A DNA stretch of 21,501 bases from Draconibacterium sp. Lineage in GTDB: Bacteria; Bacteroidota; Bacteroidia; Bacteroidales; Prolixibacteraceae. Positions 1 through 7,590 of this stretch are shown here, piece by piece. Position 1 is the first letter of the stretch; the number at the start of each line of letters is the position of its first letter. The stretch is taken from the NCBI GenBank assembly GCA_030595485.1, contig JAUVDE010000008.1, forward strand, positions 1 through 21,501. The letters run 5' to 3'. Position numbers and translations under genes: made by a program. Below the pieces are notes generated by a model that saw nothing but the letters and a program-made list of their open reading frames with translations, did not search any database and was not told the origin of the DNA.

Positions 1-1
1 G

Positions 2-1534
2 TCGCAAATGGATTTGGATGAGCTGGGTGTTTGGCTCGATGGAGTGGAAGAACGAATTACAGAACGGCAGTTAAAAATTGGGTTCGAGGTTATTAAAGAA
101 ATTCGTGACCGATTAGGTTTTATGTTAGGTGTAGGTTTAAATTATCTGGCGCTCGACCGAACAGCTCAAAGTTTATCGGGAGGTGAATCGCAGCGAATTC
201 GATTGGCAACACAAATTGGTTCGCAGTTGGTAAACGTACTGTATATTCTCGACGAACCAAGTATTGGTTTGCATCACCGCGATAACCTGAAACTGATTCA
301 GGCTTTGGAGCAATTACGCGATTCGGGTAACTCGGTGGTTGCGGTAGAACACGACAAAGATACCATGATGCATGCCGATTATTTAATTGATATGGGACCA
401 CATGCCGGACGACACGGTGGAGAAGTGGTGGCGGCAGGTAAACCGACTGACGTACTTAAAGCAAATACATTAACAGCAGATTACCTCAACAATAGAAAAC
501 AAATTCAGGTTCCGGCAAAACGGCGAAATGGTGAATCAAATATATTGAAAGTTACAGGTTGTTCGGGAAATAACCTTTTGAATGCAACACTAGAAATTCC
601 GTTGGGGAAATTTATTTGTGTTACCGGGGTTTCGGGAAGCGGAAAATCGACTATTATAAACGAAACGCTGCAACCTATTTTAAGTCAGCATTTTTATAAA
701 TCGGTGAAAGACCCGCTGCCTTACAAAAAAGTAACAGGTTTAGATTTTGTCGATAAAGTTATACGTGTCGACCAGTCGCCAATTGGACGTACACCACGTT
801 CAAACCCGGTTACATATACCAATGTCTTTGGCGATATTCGAAGTTTATTTTCGCATTTGCCCGAGGCAAAAATTCGTGGTTATAAACCTGGGCGTTTTTC
901 ATTTAATGTAAAAGGTGGGCGCTGTGAAGAATGTCAAGGTGGAGGTTTAAAGCTAATTGAAATGAACTTTTTGCCCGATGTTTATGTGCATTGTGATAGG
1001 TGTAACGGCAAACGTTACAACCGCGAAACGCTAGAGGTGCGCTACAAAGGAAAGTCCATTAGCGATGTGTTAAACATGACCATCAATCAAGGAGTTGAAT
1101 TTTTTGAACATATTCCTTCTATTTCAACTAAATTGACAACTTTGCAAGATGTTGGATTAGGCTACATTACTTTAGGGCAGTCGTCAACTACGCTTTCGGG
1201 TGGCGAATCACAACGTGTAAAACTGGCAGCAGAATTGGCCAAACGCGATACTGGCCAAACACTTTATATTTTGGATGAACCTACTACTGGATTGCACTTT
1301 GAAGATATTCGTGTATTATTAGAAGTGCTAAACAAATTGGTTGAAAAAGGAAATACAGTAATTGTAATTGAACACAACCTTGATGTTATAAAAGTGGCCG
1401 ACCATATTATTGATATTGGCCCCGAAGGAGGAAAACATGGTGGGAAAGTACTTTGTACGGGAACACCGGAAAAAGTGGCAATGAATAAAAAATCGTACAC
1501 AGCTAAGTTTTTAAAAGAAGAGTTAGGATTGTAG
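2..1534 (+). CDS. uvrA: Excinuclease ABC subunit A (UvrA), 3' part only
   Basis: UvrA is the damage-recognition ATPase of nucleotide excision repair, acting with UvrB and UvrC. The reading frame is open to the left edge, so the first ATG in view (position 8) is internal and not the start. About 510 codons remain of a protein usually near 940 residues; the first Walker A and the UvrB-binding region lie outside. In order I see the first ABC signature LSGGESQR (about 175-198), Walker B LYILDEPSIGLHH (about 238-276), the second Walker A GVSGSGKST (626-652), a CxxC...CxxC zinc finger (CEEC near 922, CDRC near 992), the second signature LSGGESQR (near 1195) and the last Walker B YILDEPTTGLH (near 1264). 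The stop is followed by a hairpin repeat. Identification is certain; no defect is visible in the part shown. Confidence 0.97.
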   Translation, partial: SQMDLDELGVWLDGVEERITERQLKIGFEVIKEIRDRLGFMLGVGLNYLALDRTAQSLSGGESQRIRLATQIGSQLVNVLYILDEPSIGLHHRDNLKLIQALEQLRDSGNSVVAVEHDKDTMMHADYLIDMGPHAGRHGGEVVAAGKPTDVLKANTLTADYLNNRKQIQVPAKRRNGESNILKVTGCSGNNLLNATLEIPLGKFICVTGVSGSGKSTIINETLQPILSQHFYKSVKDPLPYKKVTGLDFVDKVIRVDQSPIGRTPRSNPVTYTNVFGDIRSLFSHLPEAKIRGYKPGRFSFNVKGGRCEECQGGGLKLIEMNFLPDVYVHCDRCNGKRYNRETLEVRYKGKSISDVLNMTINQGVEFFEHIPSISTKLTTLQDVGLGYITLGQSSTTLSGGESQRVKLAAELAKRDTGQTLYILDEPTTGLHFEDIRVLLEVLNKLVEKGNTVIVIEHNLDVIKVADHIIDIGPEGGKHGGKVLCTGTPEKVAMNKKSYTAKFLKEELGL

Positions 1535-1546
1535 TTTAATCCTAGT

Positions 1547-1628
1547 TGTTATCTCGAACAAAGTGAGAGATCTGTCAAATCATCGCTCCTAATCAACAGA
1601 TTTCTCCTTCTGTGTTGTCGAAATGACA
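1547..1628. repeat. Imperfect inverted repeat, dispersed-repeat-like hairpin
   Basis: The arms at 1547-1575 and 1596-1628 pair imperfectly around a loop of about 20 bases: TCGAACAAAGTGAGAGATCTGT on one side matches the complement of ACAGATTTCTCC plus TGTGTTGTCGA on the other. The outer ends (TTATCTCGA and TCGAAATGAC) also pair, with G:U wobbles. Non-coding elements with cores like GAGATTTCTC and TCGAAATGAC occur scattered between genes in many Bacteroidota (general knowledge from memory). It lies just after uvrA and may end its transcript. The rest of the 1535-1768 gap shows no gene. Confidence 0.6.
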
Positions 1629-1768
1629 GAAGCTCTTTATTCATCATTCGTTGATTGCTGTCACAAACCGTTGCACTCTACTAAAAATCCTTAAACAATC
1701 TTCTGTCAACTCTGCAACTTTCATCTGCTTTTCATACATTTACTATTGTAACAGTTAAACAATTTGAA

Positions 1769-3433
1769 ATGAAAAATATTGAGATATTCTGCAAGAATAC
1801 CAATTCCTCTCATACTTACCCAATGGGTACTTCTCTTCTGGAAATTAGTCAGGATCTAAACATTCAAACACCAAACACGCTTTGCGGAGCTGTCGTAAAT
1901 CATATGGTAAAAGAACTATCGTTTTGCGTGGTAAAACCAAAATATATTGAGTTTGTCGATGTTACGCACCCCGATGGAATTCGAATGTATATCCGAAGTT
2001 TAATTTTTGTGCTCTACGCGGCAGTTAAGGAAGTTTTGCCACATGTTTCATTGCGTGTTCAAAATGGCATTTCAAATGGGTATTTTTGTGAGTTAAACGG
2101 TCTGGAGCGCGAAATTTCGGAGTCGGATGTGTTTTCGATTAAGCAAGAAATGAAGACTTTAATAGATGCAGATCTTCCTTTCCTGAAAAAAGGGATTATT
2201 ACCGACGAAGCCGTGGAGCTTCTGGTAAAACAAGGTTTGGAGGATAAGGCAGAATTGTTTGAACAGCAAGGATATTTGTATTCGTACCTCTACTTTTTAA
2301 AAGACTTGGGCAATTATTTTTATGGGAACCTGCTGCCTTCCACTGGCTACCTTTCTAATTTTGGATTGTTGCCTTATTACGATGGCTTATTGCTTCAGGT
2401 ACCCAAACGCAAAAACTTTGGCAAACTTCGAAAGGTATTCTATAACGATAAGCTTTTTGATATTTACCAAGAACAAAAAGAGTGGGCTGAAATTCTGAAT
2501 TTCTCAACCATTGGAAGTCTGAATAAATTGGCATTGCAGAACCGAAGTGGCGAAATAATTAAAATTTCGGAAGCTTTACACGAAAAAAGAATAGGCGAAA
2601 TTGCCAATCAAATCTCGGCACAAAATGGCAAGGTTAAAGTGGTTTTGGTGGCCGGTCCATCGGCTTCGGGCAAAACTACTTTTAGCAAACGATTGAGTGT
2701 TCAGTTGGCAGTTAATGGCATGCGACCGTACCAGATTTCTTTGGATGATTATTTTGTAGATCGCGACAAAACGCCCAAAGACGAGCACGGCGAATACGAT
2801 TTTGAAGCTTTGGAAGCCATAGATATTGAATTTTTTAACCACCAGCTTATCGAACTTTTTAAGGGCAATGAAGTGCAGTTGCCAAAATTCGATTTTCACC
2901 AGGGGAAACGAACACAAAATGGCTCAACTTTAAAGTTGATGGAAGGAGATATTCTTATTGTGGAAGGAATTCATGGTATGAATCCGGGCTTGCTAACAGA
3001 GGTACATGAAGACAGTACTTTTAAAATATTTATTTCAGCATTAACGCAAGTTTCGGTCGATGAACACACACATATTTCTACTGCAGATAACCGTTTGTTA
3101 CGCCGAATGATTCGCGATAGTAATTACCGTGGTTACCGCGCTTCTGATACTATTAGACGTTGGCCATCAGTACGAAAAGGCGAGGAAAAAAATATCTTTC
3201 CTTATCAGGAAAATGCGGATGTAATGTTTAATTCAGCTACTATATACGAATTAGCTGTGTTGAAAAAGTATGCCGAACCTATATTGAAAACGGTTGCCGA
3301 AAACCAACCGGAATATATGGAGTCTACGCGTTTGCTCGAGTTTTTATCGTACTTTAAACCTATAAGCGAAGAGGAAATTCCACCAACTTCGCTACTACGA
3401 GAATTTTTAGGTGGAAGTAGTTTTGTTTACTAA
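1769..3433 (+). CDS. Nucleoside kinase (uridine kinase/PRK family) with TGS and ThrRS-like N-terminus
   Basis: A 554-residue protein with a C-terminal P-loop kinase of the uridine kinase/phosphoribulokinase family. Walker A is GPSASGKTT at about 296-304, followed by SLDDYFVDR and the VEGIHGMN segment typical of uridine kinases. It probably phosphorylates a nucleoside in cytoplasmic salvage; the substrate cannot be told from sequence. Residues 1-60 look like a TGS domain, and about 70-240 align with the second additional (editing) domain of threonyl-tRNA synthetase. The editing residues are lost: the first HxxxH becomes R76/F80, and the Cys and His of the CRGPH motif become F184 and L188. The N-terminal part is therefore probably a binding or regulatory module. 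The ATG at 1769 gives a complete TGS domain. The pfkB-type kinase follows after 81 bases on the same strand. Such fusions are common in Bacteroidota and Firmicutes and are often annotated uridine kinase. Confidence 0.88.
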   Translation: MKNIEIFCKNTNSSHTYPMGTSLLEISQDLNIQTPNTLCGAVVNHMVKELSFCVVKPKYIEFVDVTHPDGIRMYIRSLIFVLYAAVKEVLPHVSLRVQNGISNGYFCELNGLEREISESDVFSIKQEMKTLIDADLPFLKKGIITDEAVELLVKQGLEDKAELFEQQGYLYSYLYFLKDLGNYFYGNLLPSTGYLSNFGLLPYYDGLLLQVPKRKNFGKLRKVFYNDKLFDIYQEQKEWAEILNFSTIGSLNKLALQNRSGEIIKISEALHEKRIGEIANQISAQNGKVKVVLVAGPSASGKTTFSKRLSVQLAVNGMRPYQISLDDYFVDRDKTPKDEHGEYDFEALEAIDIEFFNHQLIELFKGNEVQLPKFDFHQGKRTQNGSTLKLMEGDILIVEGIHGMNPGLLTEVHEDSTFKIFISALTQVSVDEHTHISTADNRLLRRMIRDSNYRGYRASDTIRRWPSVRKGEEKNIFPYQENADVMFNSATIYELAVLKKYAEPILKTVAENQPEYMESTRLLEFLSYFKPISEEEIPPTSLLREFLGGSSFVY

Positions 3434-3487
3434 TCGGTTTGTAAATAATTTTCTTGATTCGTAGTTTTCCTCTTCAATAAAAATGTT

Positions 3488-3495
3488 GATATTTG
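3488..3495 (+). promoter_or_regulatory. Possible -7 element for the PfkB-family kinase
   Basis: GATATTTG matches the Bacteroidota -7 consensus TAnnTTTG except at the first base, and lies 19 bases before the ATG. I see no good -33 TTTG at a proper distance, so this is a weak call; the gene may instead be co-transcribed with the upstream kinase. Confidence 0.3.
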
Positions 3496-3514
3496 CCTCG
3501 CAAAAAATAATAAA

Positions 3515-4513
3515 ATGACAAAGCAAAATATACCTGCAGTTTTAGGCGTTGGAAATGCCTTGGTTGATGTGATTTCAGTATTAAAGGATGACTCTACTTT
3601 AGAACAGTTTGGCTTGCCACGCGGAAGTATGACATTAGTTGATGCTGCTCAGTCGAAAGTAATATACGATGCAACTTATTCGGAAGAAAGTGAGTTGGCA
3701 ACGGGTGGTTCGGTCGCAAACACCATGCGTTCGATGGCCAATTTAGGTGGCAATGGTGGATACATGGGGAAAATTGGTCGCGATAGTTTAGGCGATCTTT
3801 TTAAAAGTGATTTTGAAAAAGCAGGAGTGAAAACGCATTTGTGTTATAGCGAAAGTGAAACTGGTCGCGTAATGGGTTTGGTAAGTCCCGACTCGGAGCG
3901 AACTATGGCAACCTATTTGGGAGCAGCAGCCGAAATGGTTCCTGCAGAAATTACTGCTGAAGTTTTTCAGGGCTACGAAATTGTTTATATCGAAGGTTAC
4001 CTGGTTTTTAACCACGACCTTATTACGGCCTGTGCAAAAGCAGCAAAAGCAGCTGATGTGAAAATTGCACTTGACCTTTCGAGTTTTAACGTTGTAGAAG
4101 CCAACCTTGAATTCTTAAAAGATTTAATAAAAAACTATGTTGACATACTTTTTGCCAACGAAGAAGAGGCCAAGTCGTTTACTGGATTAGAACCCGAAGA
4201 AGCACTTCATTCAATTGCAAACGACTGCGAAATTTCCATCGTAAAAATAGGAAAAGAAGGTTCGATGATTAAAAAAGATGGCAAGGTAAGTCGAGTTGGT
4301 ATTATTCCCGCAGAAGCTTTAGATACTACTGGTGCAGGCGATGCTTATGCCGCTGGTTTTTTCTATGGTTTAACCTTAGGCTACGAAATGAAAACTTGTG
4401 GTAAAATTGCTGCGCTGGTTTCGGGTAAAGTGGTTGAAGTTATGGGGCCAAATTTACCCGATGCTCAATGGGATGAAGTTAAAGCAGAAATTCAAACAAT
4501 TGTAGGTGTTTAA
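3515..4513 (+). CDS. PfkB-family carbohydrate/nucleoside kinase (adenosine kinase-like)
   Basis: A ribokinase-fold kinase of 332 residues, the usual length for the family. The N-terminal GVGNALVDVI strand, the LATGGSVANTMRSMANLGG substrate motif (about 61-79) and the C-terminal PfkB signature DTTGAGDAYAAGF (270-282, with D276 as the expected catalytic base) are all present. Relatives in Bacteroidota are usually annotated adenosine kinase. That would fit the neighbouring nucleoside kinase upstream and deoxynucleoside kinase downstream, but a sugar substrate cannot be excluded. It sits last in the rightward run that starts with uvrA and ends at a strong bidirectional hairpin. The ATG at 3515 follows an A-rich leader and gives a normal N-terminus. 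Confidence 0.9.
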   Translation: MTKQNIPAVLGVGNALVDVISVLKDDSTLEQFGLPRGSMTLVDAAQSKVIYDATYSEESELATGGSVANTMRSMANLGGNGGYMGKIGRDSLGDLFKSDFEKAGVKTHLCYSESETGRVMGLVSPDSERTMATYLGAAAEMVPAEITAEVFQGYEIVYIEGYLVFNHDLITACAKAAKAADVKIALDLSSFNVVEANLEFLKDLIKNYVDILFANEEEAKSFTGLEPEEALHSIANDCEISIVKIGKEGSMIKKDGKVSRVGIIPAEALDTTGAGDAYAAGFFYGLTLGYEMKTCGKIAALVSGKVVEVMGPNLPDAQWDEVKAEIQTIVGV

Positions 4514-4534
4514 GTCTAAGCGAAAACACAATAT

Positions 4535-4580
4535 AAAAAAAGCTGTCATTCCAAACTAAGAGAGGAATGGCAGCTTTTTT
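4535..4580. terminator. Bidirectional intrinsic terminator between convergent kinase genes
   Basis: AGCTGTCATTCC (4541-4552) pairs with GGAATGGCAGCT (4564-4575) through one G:U wobble, with an 11-base loop. A run of A precedes the stem and a run of T follows it, so the hairpin can end transcripts from the + strand (PfkB kinase) and the - strand (deoxynucleoside kinase). Confidence 0.88.
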
Positions 4581-4628
4581 ATTTATGCTGTCCTAAAAAA
4601 AACAGTTTATTTTGTTGAGATTTGGTTC

Positions 4629-5243
4629 TTAAAATAGGCCGTGAATCTCAGCATCAATTTTATCAATAATAAAGCTCAAATCTGTAGGGTTTGCGGTAAA
4701 GTCTAAATCATTCACATCGATTATTAGTAGTTTACCCATTTTGTAGCCACTAGTCCAGCTGTTGTATCTTTCGTTTAACTGTTGCAGGTAATCCAGTCTA
4801 ATCGAGTTTTCATATTCCCTACCACGTTTCTGAATTTGATTTACCAAGGTTGGAATAGAAGCCCTTAAATAAATCAACAAATCAGGTGGTTGAATCAGGC
4901 TAACCATTAAATCGAACAAGGTTTTATAGTTCGTGAAATCACGTGTACTCATTAAACCCATACTGTGTAAGTTGGGTGCAAAAATCTCAGCATCTTCGTA
5001 AATTGTACGATCCTGAATAATAGTTTTCCCCGAGTTACGAATATCAATAATTTGTTTAAAACGCGAGTTTAAAAAGTAAACCTGAAGATTAAATGACCAA
5101 CGTTGCATATCGTTGTAAAAGTCGTTCAAATATGGGTTTTGATCCACATCTTCGTAATGAGGAGTCCATTTATAATGTTTGGCCAGTAATTCACTTAACG
5201 TTGTTTTTCCTGCCCCAATATTTCCGGCTATGGCTATGTGCAT
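4629..5243 (-). CDS. Deoxynucleoside kinase (dNK family)
   Basis: Phosphorylates deoxynucleosides to monophosphates for DNA precursor salvage. At 204 residues it has the length of the deoxyadenosine/deoxyguanosine/deoxycytidine kinase family. Visible are the P-loop GNIGAGKTT (7-15) directly at the N-terminus, the acidic HYEDVDQNPYL segment (about 29-39), the DR motif in QDRTIYED (D78, R79) and the arginine-rich lid KRGREYE (about 139-145). The ATG at 5241-5243 is fixed by the P-loop starting six residues later. It lies 43 bases after the GH3-family gene on the same strand, so the two are probably co-transcribed. The exact base preference is not deducible; bacterial members usually favour purine deoxynucleosides. 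Confidence 0.92.
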   Translation of the reverse strand: MHIAIAGNIGAGKTTLSELLAKHYKWTPHYEDVDQNPYLNDFYNDMQRWSFNLQVYFLNSRFKQIIDIRNSGKTIIQDRTIYEDAEIFAPNLHSMGLMSTRDFTNYKTLFDLMVSLIQPPDLLIYLRASIPTLVNQIQKRGREYENSIRLDYLQQLNERYNSWTSGYKMGKLLIIDVNDLDFTANPTDLSFIIDKIDAEIHGLF

Positions 5244-5286
5244 ATTCTATTTTTATTTGAGAATCTAAAGTATAAAAAATTTAGCT

Positions 5287-6801
5287 TCAATGGTTCAAGA
5301 TGTTTAAAAGTTCATCAAGATATTTACGATTATTGGCTAAGCGCGGTATTTTATTTTGACCGCCAACTTTACCCCGTTTTTTCATCCATGTATAAAAGGT
5401 TCCCGATGGTACCGAATTAACATGAGGCAATTCTAGCGTAAGGTTTTTGTGGCGCTTGGCTTCGTAATCCGAATTTAGTGTTTTTAATGAATTATCGAGT
5501 ATTCTTGTAAAGTGATCGAGGTCGCTTGGTAGAACATCAAATTCGATAATCCATTGGTGTGCACCTTTCTGGTTGTCGCACATAAAAACAGGGCCGGCAG
5601 TATATTCATTAACAATGGCTTTGGTATGACTGCATGCAATTTTTACGGCCTGTTCGGCATTATCGATAATTAGTTCTTCGCCAAAGGCATTTATAAAATG
5701 TTTGGTGCGGCCTGTAACTTTTATTTTGAATGGATATTTGCAAGTGAATTGAATGGTGTCGCCAATAACATAACGCCAAAGCCCCGCATTCGTAGAAATT
5801 ACAAGCGCATAGTTTTGGTTGAGTTCAACCTCTTCCAGTCCTAATACTTTTGGGTTTGGTTTATCGAATTCCGACATGGGGATAAATTCGTAGTAAATAC
5901 CATAGTCAAGCATCAACAGCATGTCGTTTTGGTGCTGGTTATCCTGGATGCCAAAAAAACCTTCCGAGGCATTATAAGTTTCAATGTAATGCATTTGGCT
6001 GGAAGGAATCAACTTTTGGTACTGCTCGCGATAGGGTTCGAAATTTACACCGCCGTGGGCAAAAACTTCCAGATTGGGCCAAACTTCCAATAAATTTGCT
6101 TTTCCGGTTTTTTCAAGCACCCGGTTAAAAAGTACTAAATACCACGATGGCACACCAGCAAATGAAGTAACATTTTCGTCGAGCGAAGTTTCTATAATCT
6201 TTTCAATTTTCTCTTCAAATTCCTCAATAAGAGCAATTTCGGTTGAAGGGGTTCGGATAAAATCAGACCAAAATGGAACATTTTCGAGCATTATTGCCGA
6301 CAAGTCACCGTAGTATGAATTGTTACTAAAGTTATTTACCTGGTGGCTGCCTCCTAAAGTAAGTGTCTTTCCTTTTAAAACTTTTGTTTCAGGATTATTG
6401 ATGATAAACTGTGCAAATAAATCTTTAGGGCCACGCAAATGGCAATCTTCCAGTGCCTCTTTTGTAACCGGTATAAATTTACTTTTGTCACTGGTTGTCC
6501 CCGACGATTTTGCAAACCACTTTACGGCACCAGGCCAAAGAATATCTTTCTCTCCATTTCGCAAACGGTCAACATAAGGTTTTATGTCGTTATAGTCTTG
6601 CAGTGGAGTACTTTGCTGAAATTCGGCGTGGGTGGTTACATCGCTAAATTTATGTGTTTTGCCCCATTCTGTATTTTTGGCGTTTTGTAATAAATCGAAT
6701 AAAATTTCATTCTGTATCTCGTGCGGATATTCGCGGTAATACTGAATTTGGTAATTACGCTTAATGTTTACCCATTTTATTACTGAATTGAGTAGAGGCA
6801 T
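5287..6801 (-). CDS. GH3 auxin-responsive-promoter family acyl-adenylating protein
   Basis: A 504-residue member of the GH3 branch of the acyl-adenylate-forming (ANL) superfamily. In plants these enzymes activate a carboxylate with ATP and couple it to an amino acid; the role of bacterial homologues is unknown. All three nucleotide-binding motifs are recognisable: SSGTTSDKSKFIPVT (about 99-113), YNASEGFFG (276-284) and GLWRYVIGDTI (340-350), followed by TGRTKHFINAFGEELI (about 363-378) at the hinge to the small C-terminal domain. The protein looks complete and catalytically intact. It leads a likely two-gene operon with the deoxynucleoside kinase. The start ATG at 6799-6801 is followed by a helical N-terminus typical of the family. 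The substrate is not known, and plant auxin conjugation should not be assumed. Confidence 0.92.
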   Translation of the reverse strand: MPLLNSVIKWVNIKRNYQIQYYREYPHEIQNEILFDLLQNAKNTEWGKTHKFSDVTTHAEFQQSTPLQDYNDIKPYVDRLRNGEKDILWPGAVKWFAKSSGTTSDKSKFIPVTKEALEDCHLRGPKDLFAQFIINNPETKVLKGKTLTLGGSHQVNNFSNNSYYGDLSAIMLENVPFWSDFIRTPSTEIALIEEFEEKIEKIIETSLDENVTSFAGVPSWYLVLFNRVLEKTGKANLLEVWPNLEVFAHGGVNFEPYREQYQKLIPSSQMHYIETYNASEGFFGIQDNQHQNDMLLMLDYGIYYEFIPMSEFDKPNPKVLGLEEVELNQNYALVISTNAGLWRYVIGDTIQFTCKYPFKIKVTGRTKHFINAFGEELIIDNAEQAVKIACSHTKAIVNEYTAGPVFMCDNQKGAHQWIIEFDVLPSDLDHFTRILDNSLKTLNSDYEAKRHKNLTLELPHVNSVPSGTFYTWMKKRGKVGGQNKIPRLANNRKYLDELLNILNH

Positions 6802-6839
6802 GTGTTACGTTTAATATTATGGTCGCTAAATTTATGAAT

Positions 6840-6855
6840 ATTTTGTCGACAAAAT
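6840..6855. repeat. 16-base perfect palindrome upstream of the GH3 gene
   Basis: ATTTTGTCGACAAAAT is a perfect palindrome located 39 bases before the GH3 start codon, in the 261-base gap between divergent GH3 and cvpA genes. On the minus strand a TAAATTTA (7 of 8 to the -7 consensus) lies between it and the start. It could be a repressor operator, but I recognise no specific regulator. The rest of 6802-7062 shows no gene. Confidence 0.4.
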
Positions 6856-7029
6856 GAAATGAAAATTACAGTGAAATATAAAAATATGCTTGAAATGAAA
6901 GAATAATGGGTAGTTATTGATGATTGTAGGATTTGCATACGTAACAATTTACAAAAAAATGGATGTTTAACTATAAAAATACTAATCTCACCGATTTTTC
7001 CGTTTTAATAATGGTCTCGAATTTTTACA

Positions 7030-7046
7030 TTTACATTTATTGTAAA
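7030..7046. repeat. Short inverted repeat upstream of the CvpA-family gene
   Basis: TTTACA (7030-7035) and TGTAAA (7041-7046) form a perfect 6-base inverted repeat with a 5-base spacer, 16 bases before the start codon. It overlaps two TACATTTA stretches that resemble the -7 consensus. It may be an operator or chance in AT-rich DNA. Confidence 0.25.
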
Positions 7047-7062
7047 GCAAAAATCTAAATTT

Positions 7063-7590
7063 ATGAATTATATCGATATTATTTTAGCCATTCTTCTTGT
7101 TCTTGCCGCTATTAGTGGTTTCCGAAAAGGCTTTATAGCCGAAGTTGCATCTATTGCCGCTCTTATCCTCGGAATATGGGGAGCCATTCAGTTTTCGTAT
7201 ATCACTTCCGAGTTTTTAATCGATAATTTTAAATTAAAAACCGAATACCTGAACCTAATTTCGTTTGCGGTAACTTTTGTGGTAATTGTAATTTTGGTAC
7301 ACATTGTTGGCGGAACTGTGAATAAACTGGTAAATGCTGTAATGCTGGGTTTTGTAAACAAACTGGCTGGTTTGGTATTTGGAGTATTAAAATCAGCTTT
7401 AATTTTGAGTATTATCTTGGTCGTTTTCGATAAGATAGACGATGATGTTCACATTCTTTCTGAAAAAACCAAAAAGAATTCCAGAATGTATGAGCCGGTT
7501 CGCTCATTTGCACCTTCAATTTTTCCATTTATTGAAGAGTGGGGGATAGACTTAAAAGATAATAATACAATTAGAAAGCATGTGGTTTAA
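7063..7590 (+). CDS. CvpA family membrane protein
   Basis: A 175-residue inner-membrane protein of the CvpA family (named for colicin V production; linked in several bacteria to envelope function). Four hydrophobic stretches are visible at about 4-22, 29-48, 64-87 and 100-122, with the family-typical GFRKGFIAEVAS segment after the first helix. The C-terminal third (about 130-175) is polar and likely cytoplasmic or periplasmic. It overlaps the downstream DUF3667 gene by 11 bases, so the two are probably translated in coupling. The molecular function of CvpA proteins is poorly defined; the family assignment is good. Confidence 0.85.
   Translation: MNYIDIILAILLVLAAISGFRKGFIAEVASIAALILGIWGAIQFSYITSEFLIDNFKLKTEYLNLISFAVTFVVIVILVHIVGGTVNKLVNAVMLGFVNKLAGLVFGVLKSALILSIILVVFDKIDDDVHILSEKTKKNSRMYEPVRSFAPSIFPFIEEWGIDLKDNNTIRKHVV

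Noticed and set aside
120..401. Minus-strand open frame within uvrA
   Set aside because: It is antisense to conserved UvrA motifs and shows no recognisable domain; a shadow frame.
2576..2917. Minus-strand frame of 113 codons inside the nucleoside kinase gene
   Set aside because: It lies opposite the conserved P-loop kinase core, so it is best explained as a shadow.
6074..6690. Three plus-strand frames opposite the GH3 gene
   Set aside because: They overlap each other and are antisense to conserved GH3 motifs; no protein-like features.
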